This document shows, piece by piece, positions 45,519-54,130 of a DNA stretch of 64,000 bases. Below the pieces are notes generated by a model, which did not search any database, was not told where the DNA came from, and saw nothing but the letters and a program-made list of their open reading frames with translations. Location of the stretch: the NCBI RefSeq assembly GCF_017921975.2, contig NZ_JAGEMO020000003.1, positions 62,001-126,000 of the forward strand, in the 5' to 3' direction. Position 1 is the stretch's first letter, and every line of letters begins with the position of its first letter. The position numbers and the translations under genes were made by a program. The stretch comes from Hymenobacter terricola (GTDB taxonomy: Bacteria > Bacteroidota > Bacteroidia > Cytophagales > Hymenobacteraceae).

Positions 45519-45526
45519 CAAAAGTA
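45519..45526 (-). promoter_or_regulatory. -7 promoter box of tRNA-Thr
   Basis: TACTTTTG on the minus strand fits TAnnTTTG and lies 12 bases before the tRNA 5' end. No -33 TTG is obvious. Confidence 0.45.
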
Positions 45527-45568
45527 CGCGGCTGGAGACACTTTTGCCAGCCTACGCATTCATTTTTA

Positions 45569-45608
45569 TAAAAACAGGCCCGACGCAGACTACGCCGGGC
45601 CTGTTTTT
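45569..45608 (-). terminator. Terminator of the DUF349 gene
   Basis: AAAACAGGCCCG pairs with CGGGCCTGTTTT around a short loop; the flanking A/T runs allow action on both strands. Confidence 0.75.
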
Positions 45609-45640
45609 ACCTGAGAATCACGCGGTTTATTATTCTCTAT

Positions 45641-48142
45641 TTAGCTGCGAATAACTTTTAGCTGCTTTTTCAGCACATCGATGCGCTTCTGCCCTTCGGC
45701 GATGCGGCCCTGATACTCCTCACGCAATTGGGAGGCATTTTTGGAGCGGGCGAAAAAATCGAGGTTGGTTTGCAGCGTGGAATGGTCGTTTTCCAACTCG
45801 TTGATTTCCTTGCGCAGCGCCATTTCCTTGCGCGTAAGCTGTTGCTGCGCCTGCGGACGGGCCTTCAAACGGCTCACTTCCACCTGAAACAACAGGTCGT
45901 TGCATTCGGCGTAGCTCAGGCCGGGAACGTGGTCCAGGTACTTGCCCAACAGGGCCAGTAGCTGTTCCTCGCTGCGGTCGGCGGTGCCACGGCCGGGCTG
46001 CTCGTCGGTGGGGTCGAACTCGGCCACCCAGCCGGCCAGAATCTCCCGGAAACCTTCCAATGTGCCGGGCGCATCGGCCGTGAGGGCGTTGACCTGGTCG
46101 GCAATTGTATCGAGGTGCGCCGTTTGCTCCGCCGACGACTGCTGCACTTTCTCCTCCCGCTGCCGGGACTCGTGCTTGGGGCGGTCGAAGATGGCATCGC
46201 AGGCGGCACGGAAACGGTGCCAGAGCTTGTCGGCCAGCTTGTCAGGCACCCGGCCCACTTCTTTCCACTCCTTCTGCACCCGAATAACCACCTGGCGGGC
46301 AGCATCAGCATCGGGGTTGTTCAGGGCTTCTTCGGCCTGCTCAATGAGGGCAACCTTGGCTTTCACGTTGGCCGATTTCTCGTTGTCGAGCGACTTGAAG
46401 AAATCGTTTTTCCGGTTGAAGAAGGCTTTGTAAGCGGCCCAGTACTGCTTGTTCAGCGCATCGGCCTGGGCGCGGGGCACAAGGCCGGCGGCTTCCCACT
46501 CGGTTTTGATTTCCTGGAGCTCGTCGGTTTTCGAGCGCCACAGGTTCACGCGGTCGGTGTCGAAAGAAGCAAATGGCAGCACACGCTCCAACAGGGCCTG
46601 CTTCACCACGAGGTTGGCTTTTTCTACCGTCGAGCGCTGGTCCACGAACTCCTTGCGGCGCTGGTGCAGCACATCCGACGCGGCGATGAAACGCTGCCAG
46701 AGCGGCTCGCGCTGGTCGTTCGGCACGGGACCGATGTGCTTCCATTCCTCGTGCAGCTTGGTCAGCTCGTCGAGGGCTTTGTTGATGCCGGGCACGCTGG
46801 TCAGGGCTTCGGCGCGCTTGATGAGGCCTTCTTTGGCCTCGAGGTTGCGGCGGCGGTCCAGGTCCTTCATCTCCAGGAAGCGGCCCTGCTTGCTGTAATA
46901 GATGTCGAGCAGGCCGTGGTAGGTATCCCAGATGCCCTGGCTGTCGGTTTGGGGCACGGCCCCGGTGGCTTTCCACTCGCCTTGCAAGGCCTTGAGCCTG
47001 GCCGAGCTGTCTTTGGTTTCGGCCGCTTCTACCAATACGCGCAGCTGGTCGAGCAGCGCTTTTTTCTTGGTAAGGTTATCACCCCGGCTGACGTCTTCGG
47101 CTTTTGCGTCCTTGGCGCGGTTCTCGCGAAACTCCTGCATGGCCTTGTTCAACTCCTGCTGGCCCTCGGGCTGCTGGAACGCGAAGGCTTCGGCACCCTC
47201 GCCGCCTTCGGCAAACTTCTGGCGGGCGGCGCTGCGGGCCAGTCCCACGTTGGTTTCGTACTGGCGGGTGAGGTCCTGGATTTGCTTGCGGTTGCGGCGC
47301 GCATCGGGCCGGCGCAACAGCTCCACCAGGTAAGACGCCTGGGCGGGCAGGTCGAGGGCCGTAAAATCGGGCGCTACGGTTTCCGAAACATAGCTATCCT
47401 CGCCTTCAGCCCCGGTGGGCTCATCGCCTGCGTCGATGGCCTCCACATCGGCCGGAGCTGCATTGAGCGGGGTTTCCGACGAAGTAGGCAGGGCCGCCAC
47501 CGTCTCGACAGCAGTTTCCAGCTCGGGAGCACTGTGCAGCTCCACGGTGGGCAACTCCGGCGCCTGGTCTTCCACCGTGGCGACGGTGTTCGGGCCGCTC
47601 AGGGTTTCGGGGTCGGCAATGGGTGCGGGCGTGGCGCTGGCAATGTGCTCATCGGCGGGCAACGCTTCCGGGGCGGGGGCAGGCACGGGTGCTTCGGCCG
47701 TTTCGGGCTCGGGCTGCGAAGCCATTTCTGCACCGTAATGCTCCACGGCACGGGCTTGCGGGGCCGACATATCGTGGCCGTCCACGGTCACGGCGTCGGA
47801 AACGTGGTGAGCGGTTTCGGCGGCAGCGACGGCTTCGGGGGTGCCGGGCTCGGGGGCCACAACGCCCAAATCAGTCGCCATGACCGATTCGCCGGAGGCT
47901 TCAGCCGTACCGGCGCCTTCGGGCTGGTCGGCGGGCAGTTCGGGCGTGCCCTGGAGGGGCATCTCAATCTGCGCCCCCGATTCGGGCGAAACCGAAGTGG
48001 CCGGCATGACCGACTCGGTAGGGGCCGGGGCCGGCTTGCCCTGGATTTCGGCGAGGCGACGTTGCAAAATGGTCATCCGGTCCTCGGCGGCCGGTTCGGT
48101 GCCACCGGTGACCGGGGCAGTGGGGTTTTCTTCAGCAGCCAT
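45641..48142 (-). CDS. DUF349 helical-repeat protein
   Basis: The 833-residue protein has a Pro/Glu/Ala-rich, likely disordered N-terminal 270 residues, then five or more DUF349 repeats of about 75 residues. Recurrent marks are LKALQGEWKATGAVP, LHEEWKHIGPVPNDQREPLW, IKTEWEAAGLVPRAQADALN and VQKEWKEVGRVPDKLADKLW, each a W-K...G-x-V-P motif. The last part is coiled-coil with YQGRIAEGQKRIDVLKKQLK. The function of DUF349 is not settled. ATG 48142 is chosen. The Glu/Pro/Ala-rich part may vary between relatives. Confidence 0.85.
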   Translation of the reverse strand: MAAEENPTAPVTGGTEPAAEDRMTILQRRLAEIQGKPAPAPTESVMPATSVSPESGAQIEMPLQGTPELPADQPEGAGTAEASGESVMATDLGVVAPEPGTPEAVAAAETAHHVSDAVTVDGHDMSAPQARAVEHYGAEMASQPEPETAEAPVPAPAPEALPADEHIASATPAPIADPETLSGPNTVATVEDQAPELPTVELHSAPELETAVETVAALPTSSETPLNAAPADVEAIDAGDEPTGAEGEDSYVSETVAPDFTALDLPAQASYLVELLRRPDARRNRKQIQDLTRQYETNVGLARSAARQKFAEGGEGAEAFAFQQPEGQQELNKAMQEFRENRAKDAKAEDVSRGDNLTKKKALLDQLRVLVEAAETKDSSARLKALQGEWKATGAVPQTDSQGIWDTYHGLLDIYYSKQGRFLEMKDLDRRRNLEAKEGLIKRAEALTSVPGINKALDELTKLHEEWKHIGPVPNDQREPLWQRFIAASDVLHQRRKEFVDQRSTVEKANLVVKQALLERVLPFASFDTDRVNLWRSKTDELQEIKTEWEAAGLVPRAQADALNKQYWAAYKAFFNRKNDFFKSLDNEKSANVKAKVALIEQAEEALNNPDADAARQVVIRVQKEWKEVGRVPDKLADKLWHRFRAACDAIFDRPKHESRQREEKVQQSSAEQTAHLDTIADQVNALTADAPGTLEGFREILAGWVAEFDPTDEQPGRGTADRSEEQLLALLGKYLDHVPGLSYAECNDLLFQVEVSRLKARPQAQQQLTRKEMALRKEINELENDHSTLQTNLDFFARSKNASQLREEYQGRIAEGQKRIDVLKKQLKVIRS

Positions 48143-48233
48143 AAATCTTCGTAAAAGCCAGCCCCGCATGTGGGACCAGAGGAGAGAGCAAAAAAGAGTG
48201 GGAATTAAATAAAACGACAGCGCAAAACCCGAA

Positions 48234-48791
48234 TCAGTTCAGGCGAGGGTCTACCGGATAATTGGCCAGTACCTTAAACCGCCCACCTTTCTCCCGCAAA
48301 ATCTCCCGCCAGAAGGCATCGGATGCCAAAGTAAACACTTTCCCGGCGCTTGCGGAGTGCCGTATCCAACTCTGCCCCTGCATTTCGCTGGCCAATTGGC
48401 CCACCGACCACCCGGAATAGCCGGCAAACAGCCGCACTTCGTCGGCCCCCACGGCCCCGCTGCCAATGAGGCCGAGCAGCAGCTCAAAATCGCCGCCCCA
48501 ATACACGTCCTGCCCCAAAGCGGTGGCGCCCGGCAGGTCGGGCCGGCGGTGCAGATAGTGCAGGGTATTGGGCTCGACGGGGCCGCCCACGTACAGCGGC
48601 AGCGCGGTGGCGGCGTGGCCCACCTCAGGCGGCAGGTCCAGCACATCGCCCAGGGTGAGGTTGGTGAGGCGGTTGAGGACCAGCCCGAAGGTGCCGTCTT
48701 CCGGCGCGTCGTGGCAAAGCAGCACCACGCTACGCTCAAAGTTGGGGTCGTTGAGAAAAGGCTGGGAGATGAGCAGGGTGCCGGGACGCAT
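48234..48791 (-). CDS. YqgE/AlgH family protein
   Basis: The 185-residue protein matches YqgE/AlgH: PGTLLISQPFLNDPNFERSV, GTFGLVLNRLTNLTL, YVGGPVEPNTLHYLH, LFAGYSGWSVGQLASEM and a C-terminal W-x-x-I. AlgH influences alginate regulation in Pseudomonas, but the biochemical role is unknown. It lies 55 bp before the next minus-strand gene on one side and 91 bp after DUF349 on the other. Start MRPGTLL is at the family's usual place. Confidence 0.9.
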   Translation of the reverse strand: MRPGTLLISQPFLNDPNFERSVVLLCHDAPEDGTFGLVLNRLTNLTLGDVLDLPPEVGHAATALPLYVGGPVEPNTLHYLHRRPDLPGATALGQDVYWGGDFELLLGLIGSGAVGADEVRLFAGYSGWSVGQLASEMQGQSWIRHSASAGKVFTLASDAFWREILREKGGRFKVLANYPVDPRLN

Positions 48792-48846
48792 GTTCGGAGA
48801 AATAAAGGAGAAATGAGAAATGCCGGGGCCGGGCGGCCACCAGAAT

Positions 48847-49317
48847 TCAATTTACAAATTGCAAGGCTTGTCCTTGAGTCAGGAGGCGGCGATGGTAATC
48901 AATTTGGCCAAGATGATAGGTAAGGTGCCCGTACAAGTGGATTAGGAAGGCCTGCGTGGTCATTGGGTCGCCCAGCACTTCGTCGGGATAGGCGGTCTGC
49001 AATTGGGCTTCGGTGAGGGCGGTCAGGGTCCGCTCCACTACGTTTGTCGTGTCTTTAACTTGCTGAACCAACACCGCTTGCGGCACATGCTGCGTCGTAA
49101 ATTCGGCATTTCGGTTGCGCACGTAGCCGCTGTGGCCCAGCACGGCGCCGATGTAGGTATTGAGGTTGCCGACCAGATGCAGGCACAAATTGCCCGCCGA
49201 ATTGCTGATGCCGGCCGCAACCTGCCACAGGCTGGCTTCGTCGGGAAATGCGGCGATTTGCTGCGCCAGGCGCTGCAAATCGCGCTGAAATAGGGTGCAG
49301 AGGTCCTGGCTGAGCAT
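48847..49317 (-). CDS. DinB-family protein
   Basis: The 156-residue protein is a four-helix DinB/YfiT-like fold. SNSAGNLCLHLVGNLNTYIG holds the first conserved His, and FLIHLYGHLTYHLGQIDYHR the second and third, the typical metal site. Members act as thiol-dependent transferases or have unknown roles. ATG 49317 gives MLSQDLCTLFQRDLQRLAQQ; longer frames are unlikely. The gene is divergent from pdxH. Confidence 0.85.
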   Translation of the reverse strand: MLSQDLCTLFQRDLQRLAQQIAAFPDEASLWQVAAGISNSAGNLCLHLVGNLNTYIGAVLGHSGYVRNRNAEFTTQHVPQAVLVQQVKDTTNVVERTLTALTEAQLQTAYPDEVLGDPMTTQAFLIHLYGHLTYHLGQIDYHRRLLTQGQALQFVN

Positions 49318-49577
49318 AAGAGTGGTGAGGAGCGGGAATGGAACGCTAGCGCAGCAGAAAGGGCCAGTGCCTTCCGCGTCAGCCAGCGGCTGGGGGTTTG
49401 CCAGCTGGCAAGCGAGCCGGGCTCTGAGTACCTTGCGCCGCAAATGTCCTTTTGCCTTCGCAAAGGAGTTATAAAGACTCCCGCTTGCGTAAAAATGTTC
49501 CTTCTTGGCCCACAATCCACAACGGCGCGTTTCGAGGCTTTCCTATTCCGCATGCTTCCCCATCATTCACCTAACGC

Positions 49578-50228
49578 ATGACCGACCCGCACCTAGCCGA
49601 CCTGCGCAAAACCTACGCCCAGCGCACCCTTTCCGAAACCGACGTGCTGCCCAATGCCGTGCAGCAGTTCCGGCAGTGGCTGGATGAAGCAATTGCCGCG
49701 CAAGTGGAGGAACCCACCGCCCTCACGCTGAGCACGGTGGCCGCCACCGGCCAGCCGTCATCCCGCGTGGTGCTGCTGAAAGGCCTGCCCGATGACGCCG
49801 GCTTTCTCTTCTACACGAATTACGACTCGCAGAAAGGCCACGAGCTGGCCGCGCAGCCGCTGGCGGCCCTCAACTTTTTCTGGCCGGCCCTGGAGCGGCA
49901 GGTGCGCGTAGAAGGCCGCGTGGAAAAAGCCCCGGAGGCAATGTCGACTGAATATTTCCAGAGCCGGCCGCGCAGCAGCCAGCTCGGCGCCTGGGCCTCG
50001 CCCCAAAGCCAGGTCATCGGCAGCCGCGAGGAGCTGGAAGCCCGCGAAACCAAAATAGCCGAAGAATTTGGCGCGCAGGACCCGCTGCCGCGCCCACCGC
50101 ACTGGGGCGGCTACATTTTGCGCCCCCACCGGCTGGAGTTCTGGCAGGGCCGCCCCAGCCGCCTGCACGACCGCATCGTTTACGAGCTGCTAGGCAGCAG
50201 CTGGCAGCGCAGCCGGCTGGCCCCATGA
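49578..50228 (+). CDS. pdxH: Pyridoxamine 5'-phosphate oxidase
   Basis: The 216-residue FMN enzyme makes pyridoxal phosphate from its 5'-phospho forms. MTDPHLADLRKTYAQRTLSE, SRVVLLKGLPDDAGFLFYTN, YDSQKGHELAAQPLAALNFF, RQVRVEGRVEKAP and RPPHWGGYILRPHRLEFWQG with the C-terminal RLHDRIVYE match the family throughout. It probably supports the PLP enzymes in the window, such as HisC and the oxoamine synthase. Confidence 0.95.
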   Translation: MTDPHLADLRKTYAQRTLSETDVLPNAVQQFRQWLDEAIAAQVEEPTALTLSTVAATGQPSSRVVLLKGLPDDAGFLFYTNYDSQKGHELAAQPLAALNFFWPALERQVRVEGRVEKAPEAMSTEYFQSRPRSSQLGAWASPQSQVIGSREELEARETKIAEEFGAQDPLPRPPHWGGYILRPHRLEFWQGRPSRLHDRIVYELLGSSWQRSRLAP

Positions 50229-50250
50229 GGCTAAATCACGCCTTTGGCTT

Positions 50251-50323
50251 AATGAGGAATGAAGATTGAGGAATTATTTCAACGGTCCTGATTCGGCTAA
50301 TTCCTCATTCTTCATTCCTCATT
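50251..50323. repeat. 24-bp inverted repeat between pdxH and the DUF1015 gene
   Basis: The arm 50251-50274 (AATGAGGAATGAAGATTGAG and four more) is the reverse complement of 50300-50323 with one mismatch. The right arm consists of ATTCCTC/ATTCTTC units and ends 17 bases before the TTG start. Confidence 0.75.
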
Positions 50324-50340
50324 CCTCATTGACCAACTCC

Positions 50341-51672
50341 TTGGCTGAAATTCAACCCTTGCGCGGCTGGCGCTACAACCCGACGCTGAGCGCTAACATT
50401 GATGCTTACGTTTCGCCCCTGTTCGATGTAGTGTCGGCCAAGCAGCGCGAAGCCCTGTACCGCAACCCGCTCAATTCCATCCACCTGTCGGTGCCCCGCG
50501 CCGAGGACCCGGCTGGGGCGGCCCTTGCGCGGCTGCGCGAGTGGGAAGCCAGCGGGATTATCCGGCAGGATGAATTGCCCGGGATTTACGCCTACTACCA
50601 ATATTTCCGGTTGCCGGGCAGCGCCCGCGAATACTGCCGCAAGGGCTTCATGTGCCACATTCGGGCGTATGACTGGGACGAGGAAGTGGTGCTGCGCCAC
50701 GAAAACACCCTGCCCTCCTCGGTGAACGACCGGGCCGAATTGCTGGCCCGCACCCAGTTCCAGACCAGCGCCACCCACGGCCTGTACCGCGACGCCGATT
50801 TTGAGCTGGAAACCTACTTGGACGAAGCCATGCGCTCGCCGCTGGTTGAAACCGAGGAGGACTACCAGGGCGCCCGCGACGTGCTGGCCGTGATTCAGGA
50901 CGCCACCGTTATCCGGCGATTTCAGGAATTGCTGGCCACCCGGCAGGTAATTCTGGCCGACGGCCACCACCGCTACGAAGGCTCCCTGGCCTACCGCCAG
51001 GCCCGCGAGCTGGCCGCCGACGGCCGCGCCACCGGCCGCGAGCCCTGGAACTATCACCTGATGTACCTCACCAACGCGGCGGCCGACGACCTGCGCATTC
51101 TGCCCACGCACCGCCTGCTGCTGGAGCTGCCCGGCAGCCTGAGCGACGCCGAGCTGCTGGCCCGGCTGGAACCGTATTTTACCATTATTCCGCAGGATGA
51201 CGCCACTGATTTGCCCGAAATCATTGCCGGCAAGCGCTGGGCCTTTGGGCTGTATCTGGGCGGGCAGGCCTTCAAAATCCGGCTGCGGCCCGAGGTGCAC
51301 GCCCAATTGAACTGGGACACCACCGAGGCCGTAAAAAACCTGGATTTGACGGTACTCCACTTTTTCGTGCTGGAAAAAGCCCTGGGCATTATTGGGCCCG
51401 ATGCGCAACGGTCCTGGCCGGGCGTGGCCTATGTGCGCAATTTCACCGAGTGCCTGCAACGCGTGGACCGCGGCGAGGCCCGCGCCGCCTGCATTGTGAA
51501 CGAAGTGAGCATGGCCGAGGTGGAAGCCGTATGCCACTCGGGCGCCGTAATGCCGCCCAAATCCACGTTTTTCTACCCCAAAACCATTGGCGGGTTCCTC
51601 TTCAGCAGCATTGCCGACGAGGAAGCGGGCAACCTGTTCAGCGACTTCTTTGCGGTGCCCGCGCAGTCGTAA
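50341..51672 (+). CDS. DUF1015 protein
   Basis: The 443-residue protein fits DUF1015: IQPLRGWRYNPTLSANIDAY, SPLFDVVSAKQREALYRNPL, ILADGHHRYEGSLAYR, PTHRLL and a C-terminal FFYPKTIGGFLF. Function unknown; in some Bacteroidota it lies near serine-biosynthesis genes, which is not the case here. The likely start is TTG 50341 (MAEIQPLRGWRYNP), directly behind the repeat leader. Upstream in-frame codons translate the repeat itself and should be dropped. Confidence 0.82.
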   Translation: MAEIQPLRGWRYNPTLSANIDAYVSPLFDVVSAKQREALYRNPLNSIHLSVPRAEDPAGAALARLREWEASGIIRQDELPGIYAYYQYFRLPGSAREYCRKGFMCHIRAYDWDEEVVLRHENTLPSSVNDRAELLARTQFQTSATHGLYRDADFELETYLDEAMRSPLVETEEDYQGARDVLAVIQDATVIRRFQELLATRQVILADGHHRYEGSLAYRQARELAADGRATGREPWNYHLMYLTNAAADDLRILPTHRLLLELPGSLSDAELLARLEPYFTIIPQDDATDLPEIIAGKRWAFGLYLGGQAFKIRLRPEVHAQLNWDTTEAVKNLDLTVLHFFVLEKALGIIGPDAQRSWPGVAYVRNFTECLQRVDRGEARAACIVNEVSMAEVEAVCHSGAVMPPKSTFFYPKTIGGFLFSSIADEEAGNLFSDFFAVPAQS

Positions 51673-51771
51673 TCCGGGGCGGGGGCCTGAGGCCGACGGC
51701 TTTCGGCCGGGAATTCAGCTTCGGTAAGCCTCGCGCCCACCACCCCGCCCCTGCCCCGTTTGCCTTCGCAC

Positions 51772-53520
51772 ATGCGCTTTCTGGCCCTCCTTGCCTGCTT
51801 TGTATTGATAGCCGCCAGTGGTTTGCTCAGCCTGCTGCTGGGGCCGGTTTCGTACGCGAAACTGCAAAGTCTGGGGCAGCTGCTGTACCTGGAAGATGCC
51901 TTTGCGCGCCTGCCACTGGCCCTCACGCCGGCGCGCTACGCCGCACTGCGGGGGCTGCTGTTTGGCACCTTGGGCGGCAGCCTGCTCGCCGGGCTCAGCC
52001 TGCTGCGCCACCCGGCCAACCGGGCCGAGCTGCGGGGGCTGAGGCTAGAAATAAACGCGGCCTGGGCCAGCCTGCGGGCCACCATCCGGAACTTAACCAA
52101 AGTTGAAATGGCGGTGGGCCTGGGCTTGCTGGGCCTCGTGCTGGGCGTGCGCGCGGGCCTGCTGCTGGGCTACGGGTTTCGGTACGATGAGCTCCTCTCC
52201 TACCTGTTTTTCGTGCGCGAAGGGCCCGTGGTCACCAGCAGCTTTTACCCGCTGCCCAACAACCACATTTTTTTCAACCTCTGCTGCGCGCTGGGCCGCC
52301 CGGTGTTGGGCCAGCACCCGCTGCTGCTCATGCGGCTGCCTTCGTACGGGGTGGCGGCCCTGGGCACCGCCCTGAGCTACGCGCTGCTTGCGCGGTTCAC
52401 CAATTTCCGGCTGGCCACGCTGGTCACGGGGCTCTTCAACCTCACGCCGGCGGCGCTTTACTACGCGGCTTCGGGCCGGGGCTACTACATGCAGCTGGTC
52501 CTGATTCAGCTGGGTTTTTTCGCCGTGGTTGGCCTGGGCGCCTGGCCGCACTACCGGCGACTGGCCTGGCTGGTGTTTGTGGTGAGCAGCGTGCTGGGAC
52601 TCTACACCATTCCCACCTACGCTTACCCGCTGGCTTCGCTGGCGCTGGGGGCCGCACTGGTGCTGGCGCCAATTCGCGGGCAAAAGCAATGGCTGGAGCT
52701 GCTGCTTACCGGCTTACTCATTGGAATAACCGCCACCCTGCTTTACGCCCCGGTGGGTGCGGTTTCGGGCTGGCCCCGGCTGCTGGCTAATTCGTACGTT
52801 GTCCCGGCTTCGTGGGCCACTTTTCGCGCTTCGGCGCTGGCCAACATTTACGAAAAAACCCAGGAGCTGTTTGGCGTGGTGCGGCCGGTACTGCTGCTCG
52901 GCGGGGCACTGGCAGCTCTCGTCCCGCTGGCGTTGTGGCGGGCGCGGCTACCGGCCCTCGAACGCAGTTTGGCGGGCGTAACCTGGGCCTTGCTGGTAGT
53001 GCCCGCGCTGGTGATTATGGCGCAACGCACCTACCCACCCACGCGCGCAGTTGTATATCTGGCCTATTTCGGCTTCCTGCTGGGGGCGCTGGCCCTGTGG
53101 TTTGTGGCCGGACGCTGGCGGGGTTTTTCCCTTTCCAAACCACAGCAGCTGGGCCTGATTGGGATGTGCGTAGTGGCGGCCGGGGCGCTCCGCTTCGATT
53201 ACGTGCTGGCCCGCATCTACAGCAGCCGGCACGAAGAAATTCAGTTGACCCAAGCGTGGCGTTGGCTAGCGGCCCGCAAGCCAAAGCAGGTACTCCTGGG
53301 CTCTTACGAGGCCTTTTTTTACTATTACGCGGTGCAGGACCACCAACGGGTAGAGCTGGCCAACCGTCCCGCGCCCGGCCGCCGCTACGACTACCTCGTG
53401 CTGCCACCCAGGCAGGAATCCGCCCCGGCCTGGGCGCGGTCATTGGGCTACCAGCCCGTGTTCCGCAACGATTTAGTGAGCATTTTTGCCCTTGCGCCGC
53501 TTCCGGCCCGACCCCATTGA
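51772..53520 (+). CDS. GT-C-fold membrane glycosyltransferase-like protein (copy 1)
   Basis: The 582-residue protein has about twelve hydrophobic helices. After the first two, GYGFRYDELLSYLFFVREGP carries the acidic D-E pair expected in the first periplasmic loop of GT-C enzymes (ArnT/PMT-like), followed by FYPLPNNHIFFNL. AASGRGYYMQLVLIQLGFFA is another shared block. The C-terminal 100 residues are periplasmic. It is a paralogue of the protein at 54131. Donor and acceptor are unknown. ATG 51772 follows a TTG 12 bases earlier. Confidence 0.7.
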   Translation: MRFLALLACFVLIAASGLLSLLLGPVSYAKLQSLGQLLYLEDAFARLPLALTPARYAALRGLLFGTLGGSLLAGLSLLRHPANRAELRGLRLEINAAWASLRATIRNLTKVEMAVGLGLLGLVLGVRAGLLLGYGFRYDELLSYLFFVREGPVVTSSFYPLPNNHIFFNLCCALGRPVLGQHPLLLMRLPSYGVAALGTALSYALLARFTNFRLATLVTGLFNLTPAALYYAASGRGYYMQLVLIQLGFFAVVGLGAWPHYRRLAWLVFVVSSVLGLYTIPTYAYPLASLALGAALVLAPIRGQKQWLELLLTGLLIGITATLLYAPVGAVSGWPRLLANSYVVPASWATFRASALANIYEKTQELFGVVRPVLLLGGALAALVPLALWRARLPALERSLAGVTWALLVVPALVIMAQRTYPPTRAVVYLAYFGFLLGALALWFVAGRWRGFSLSKPQQLGLIGMCVVAAGALRFDYVLARIYSSRHEEIQLTQAWRWLAARKPKQVLLGSYEAFFYYYAVQDHQRVELANRPAPGRRYDYLVLPPRQESAPAWARSLGYQPVFRNDLVSIFALAPLPARPH

Positions 53521-53548
53521 GCGCGCCGCTTTTCTTTTCGCCTTCTGA

Positions 53549-54130
53549 ATGAAACTGATTTTAGCTTCCAACTCGCCCCGCCGCCGCCAATTGCTCACCG
53601 ACCTGGGCCTGGCCTATGAAATCCGGCTGCGCGAAGTGGACGAAGACTTCCCGCCTCACCTGCACCAGGCCGAAGTAGCCGAGTACCTGGCGGCCCGCAA
53701 AGCCGACGCCTACGCGCACGACCTCGCCCCTGATGAAGTCGTACTCACGGCCGATACCATCGTGTGCCTGGACGACGATGTCCTTAACAAACCCGCCGAC
53801 GTAGCCGAAGCCACCGCCATGCTCACCCGCCTGCAAGGCCGGGCGCACGACGTGTTCACCGCCGTGTGCCTGCGCACCGGCGACGGGCGCCAGGTCGTGT
53901 TCTCGGACCAAACCACGGTCTATTTCCGCCCCCTCACCCCGGCCGAAATCAGCCACTACATCGCCACGGCCCGGCCCTTCGATAAAGCCGGGGCCTACGG
54001 CGCGCAGGACTGGCTGGGCATGGTGGGCATCAGCCGCCTCGAAGGCTCGTACTTCACCGTAATGGGCCTGCCCACGCACCGCGTCTGGGAAGAGCTGGAG
54101 AAACTGGGCGCCCTGCCCACCCGTCCCTAA
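53549..54130 (+). CDS. maf: Maf-like nucleotide pyrophosphatase
   Basis: The 193-residue house-cleaning enzyme hydrolyses non-canonical or modified NTPs. KLILASNSPRRRQLLTDLGL, LTADTIVCLDD with the catalytic Asp, EISHYIATARPFDKAGAYGA and ISRLEGSYFTVMGLP are standard. Its stop codon TAA is followed immediately by the ATG of the second GT-C gene, and the first ends 28 bp upstream, so the three are likely one operon. Confidence 0.92.
   Translation: MKLILASNSPRRRQLLTDLGLAYEIRLREVDEDFPPHLHQAEVAEYLAARKADAYAHDLAPDEVVLTADTIVCLDDDVLNKPADVAEATAMLTRLQGRAHDVFTAVCLRTGDGRQVVFSDQTTVYFRPLTPAEISHYIATARPFDKAGAYGAQDWLGMVGISRLEGSYFTVMGLPTHRVWEELEKLGALPTRP

Noticed and set aside
46115..48154. A 679-codon plus-strand frame opposite the DUF349 gene
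   Set aside because: Antisense shadow; the repeated W-K...G-x-V-P motifs on the minus strand identify the real gene.
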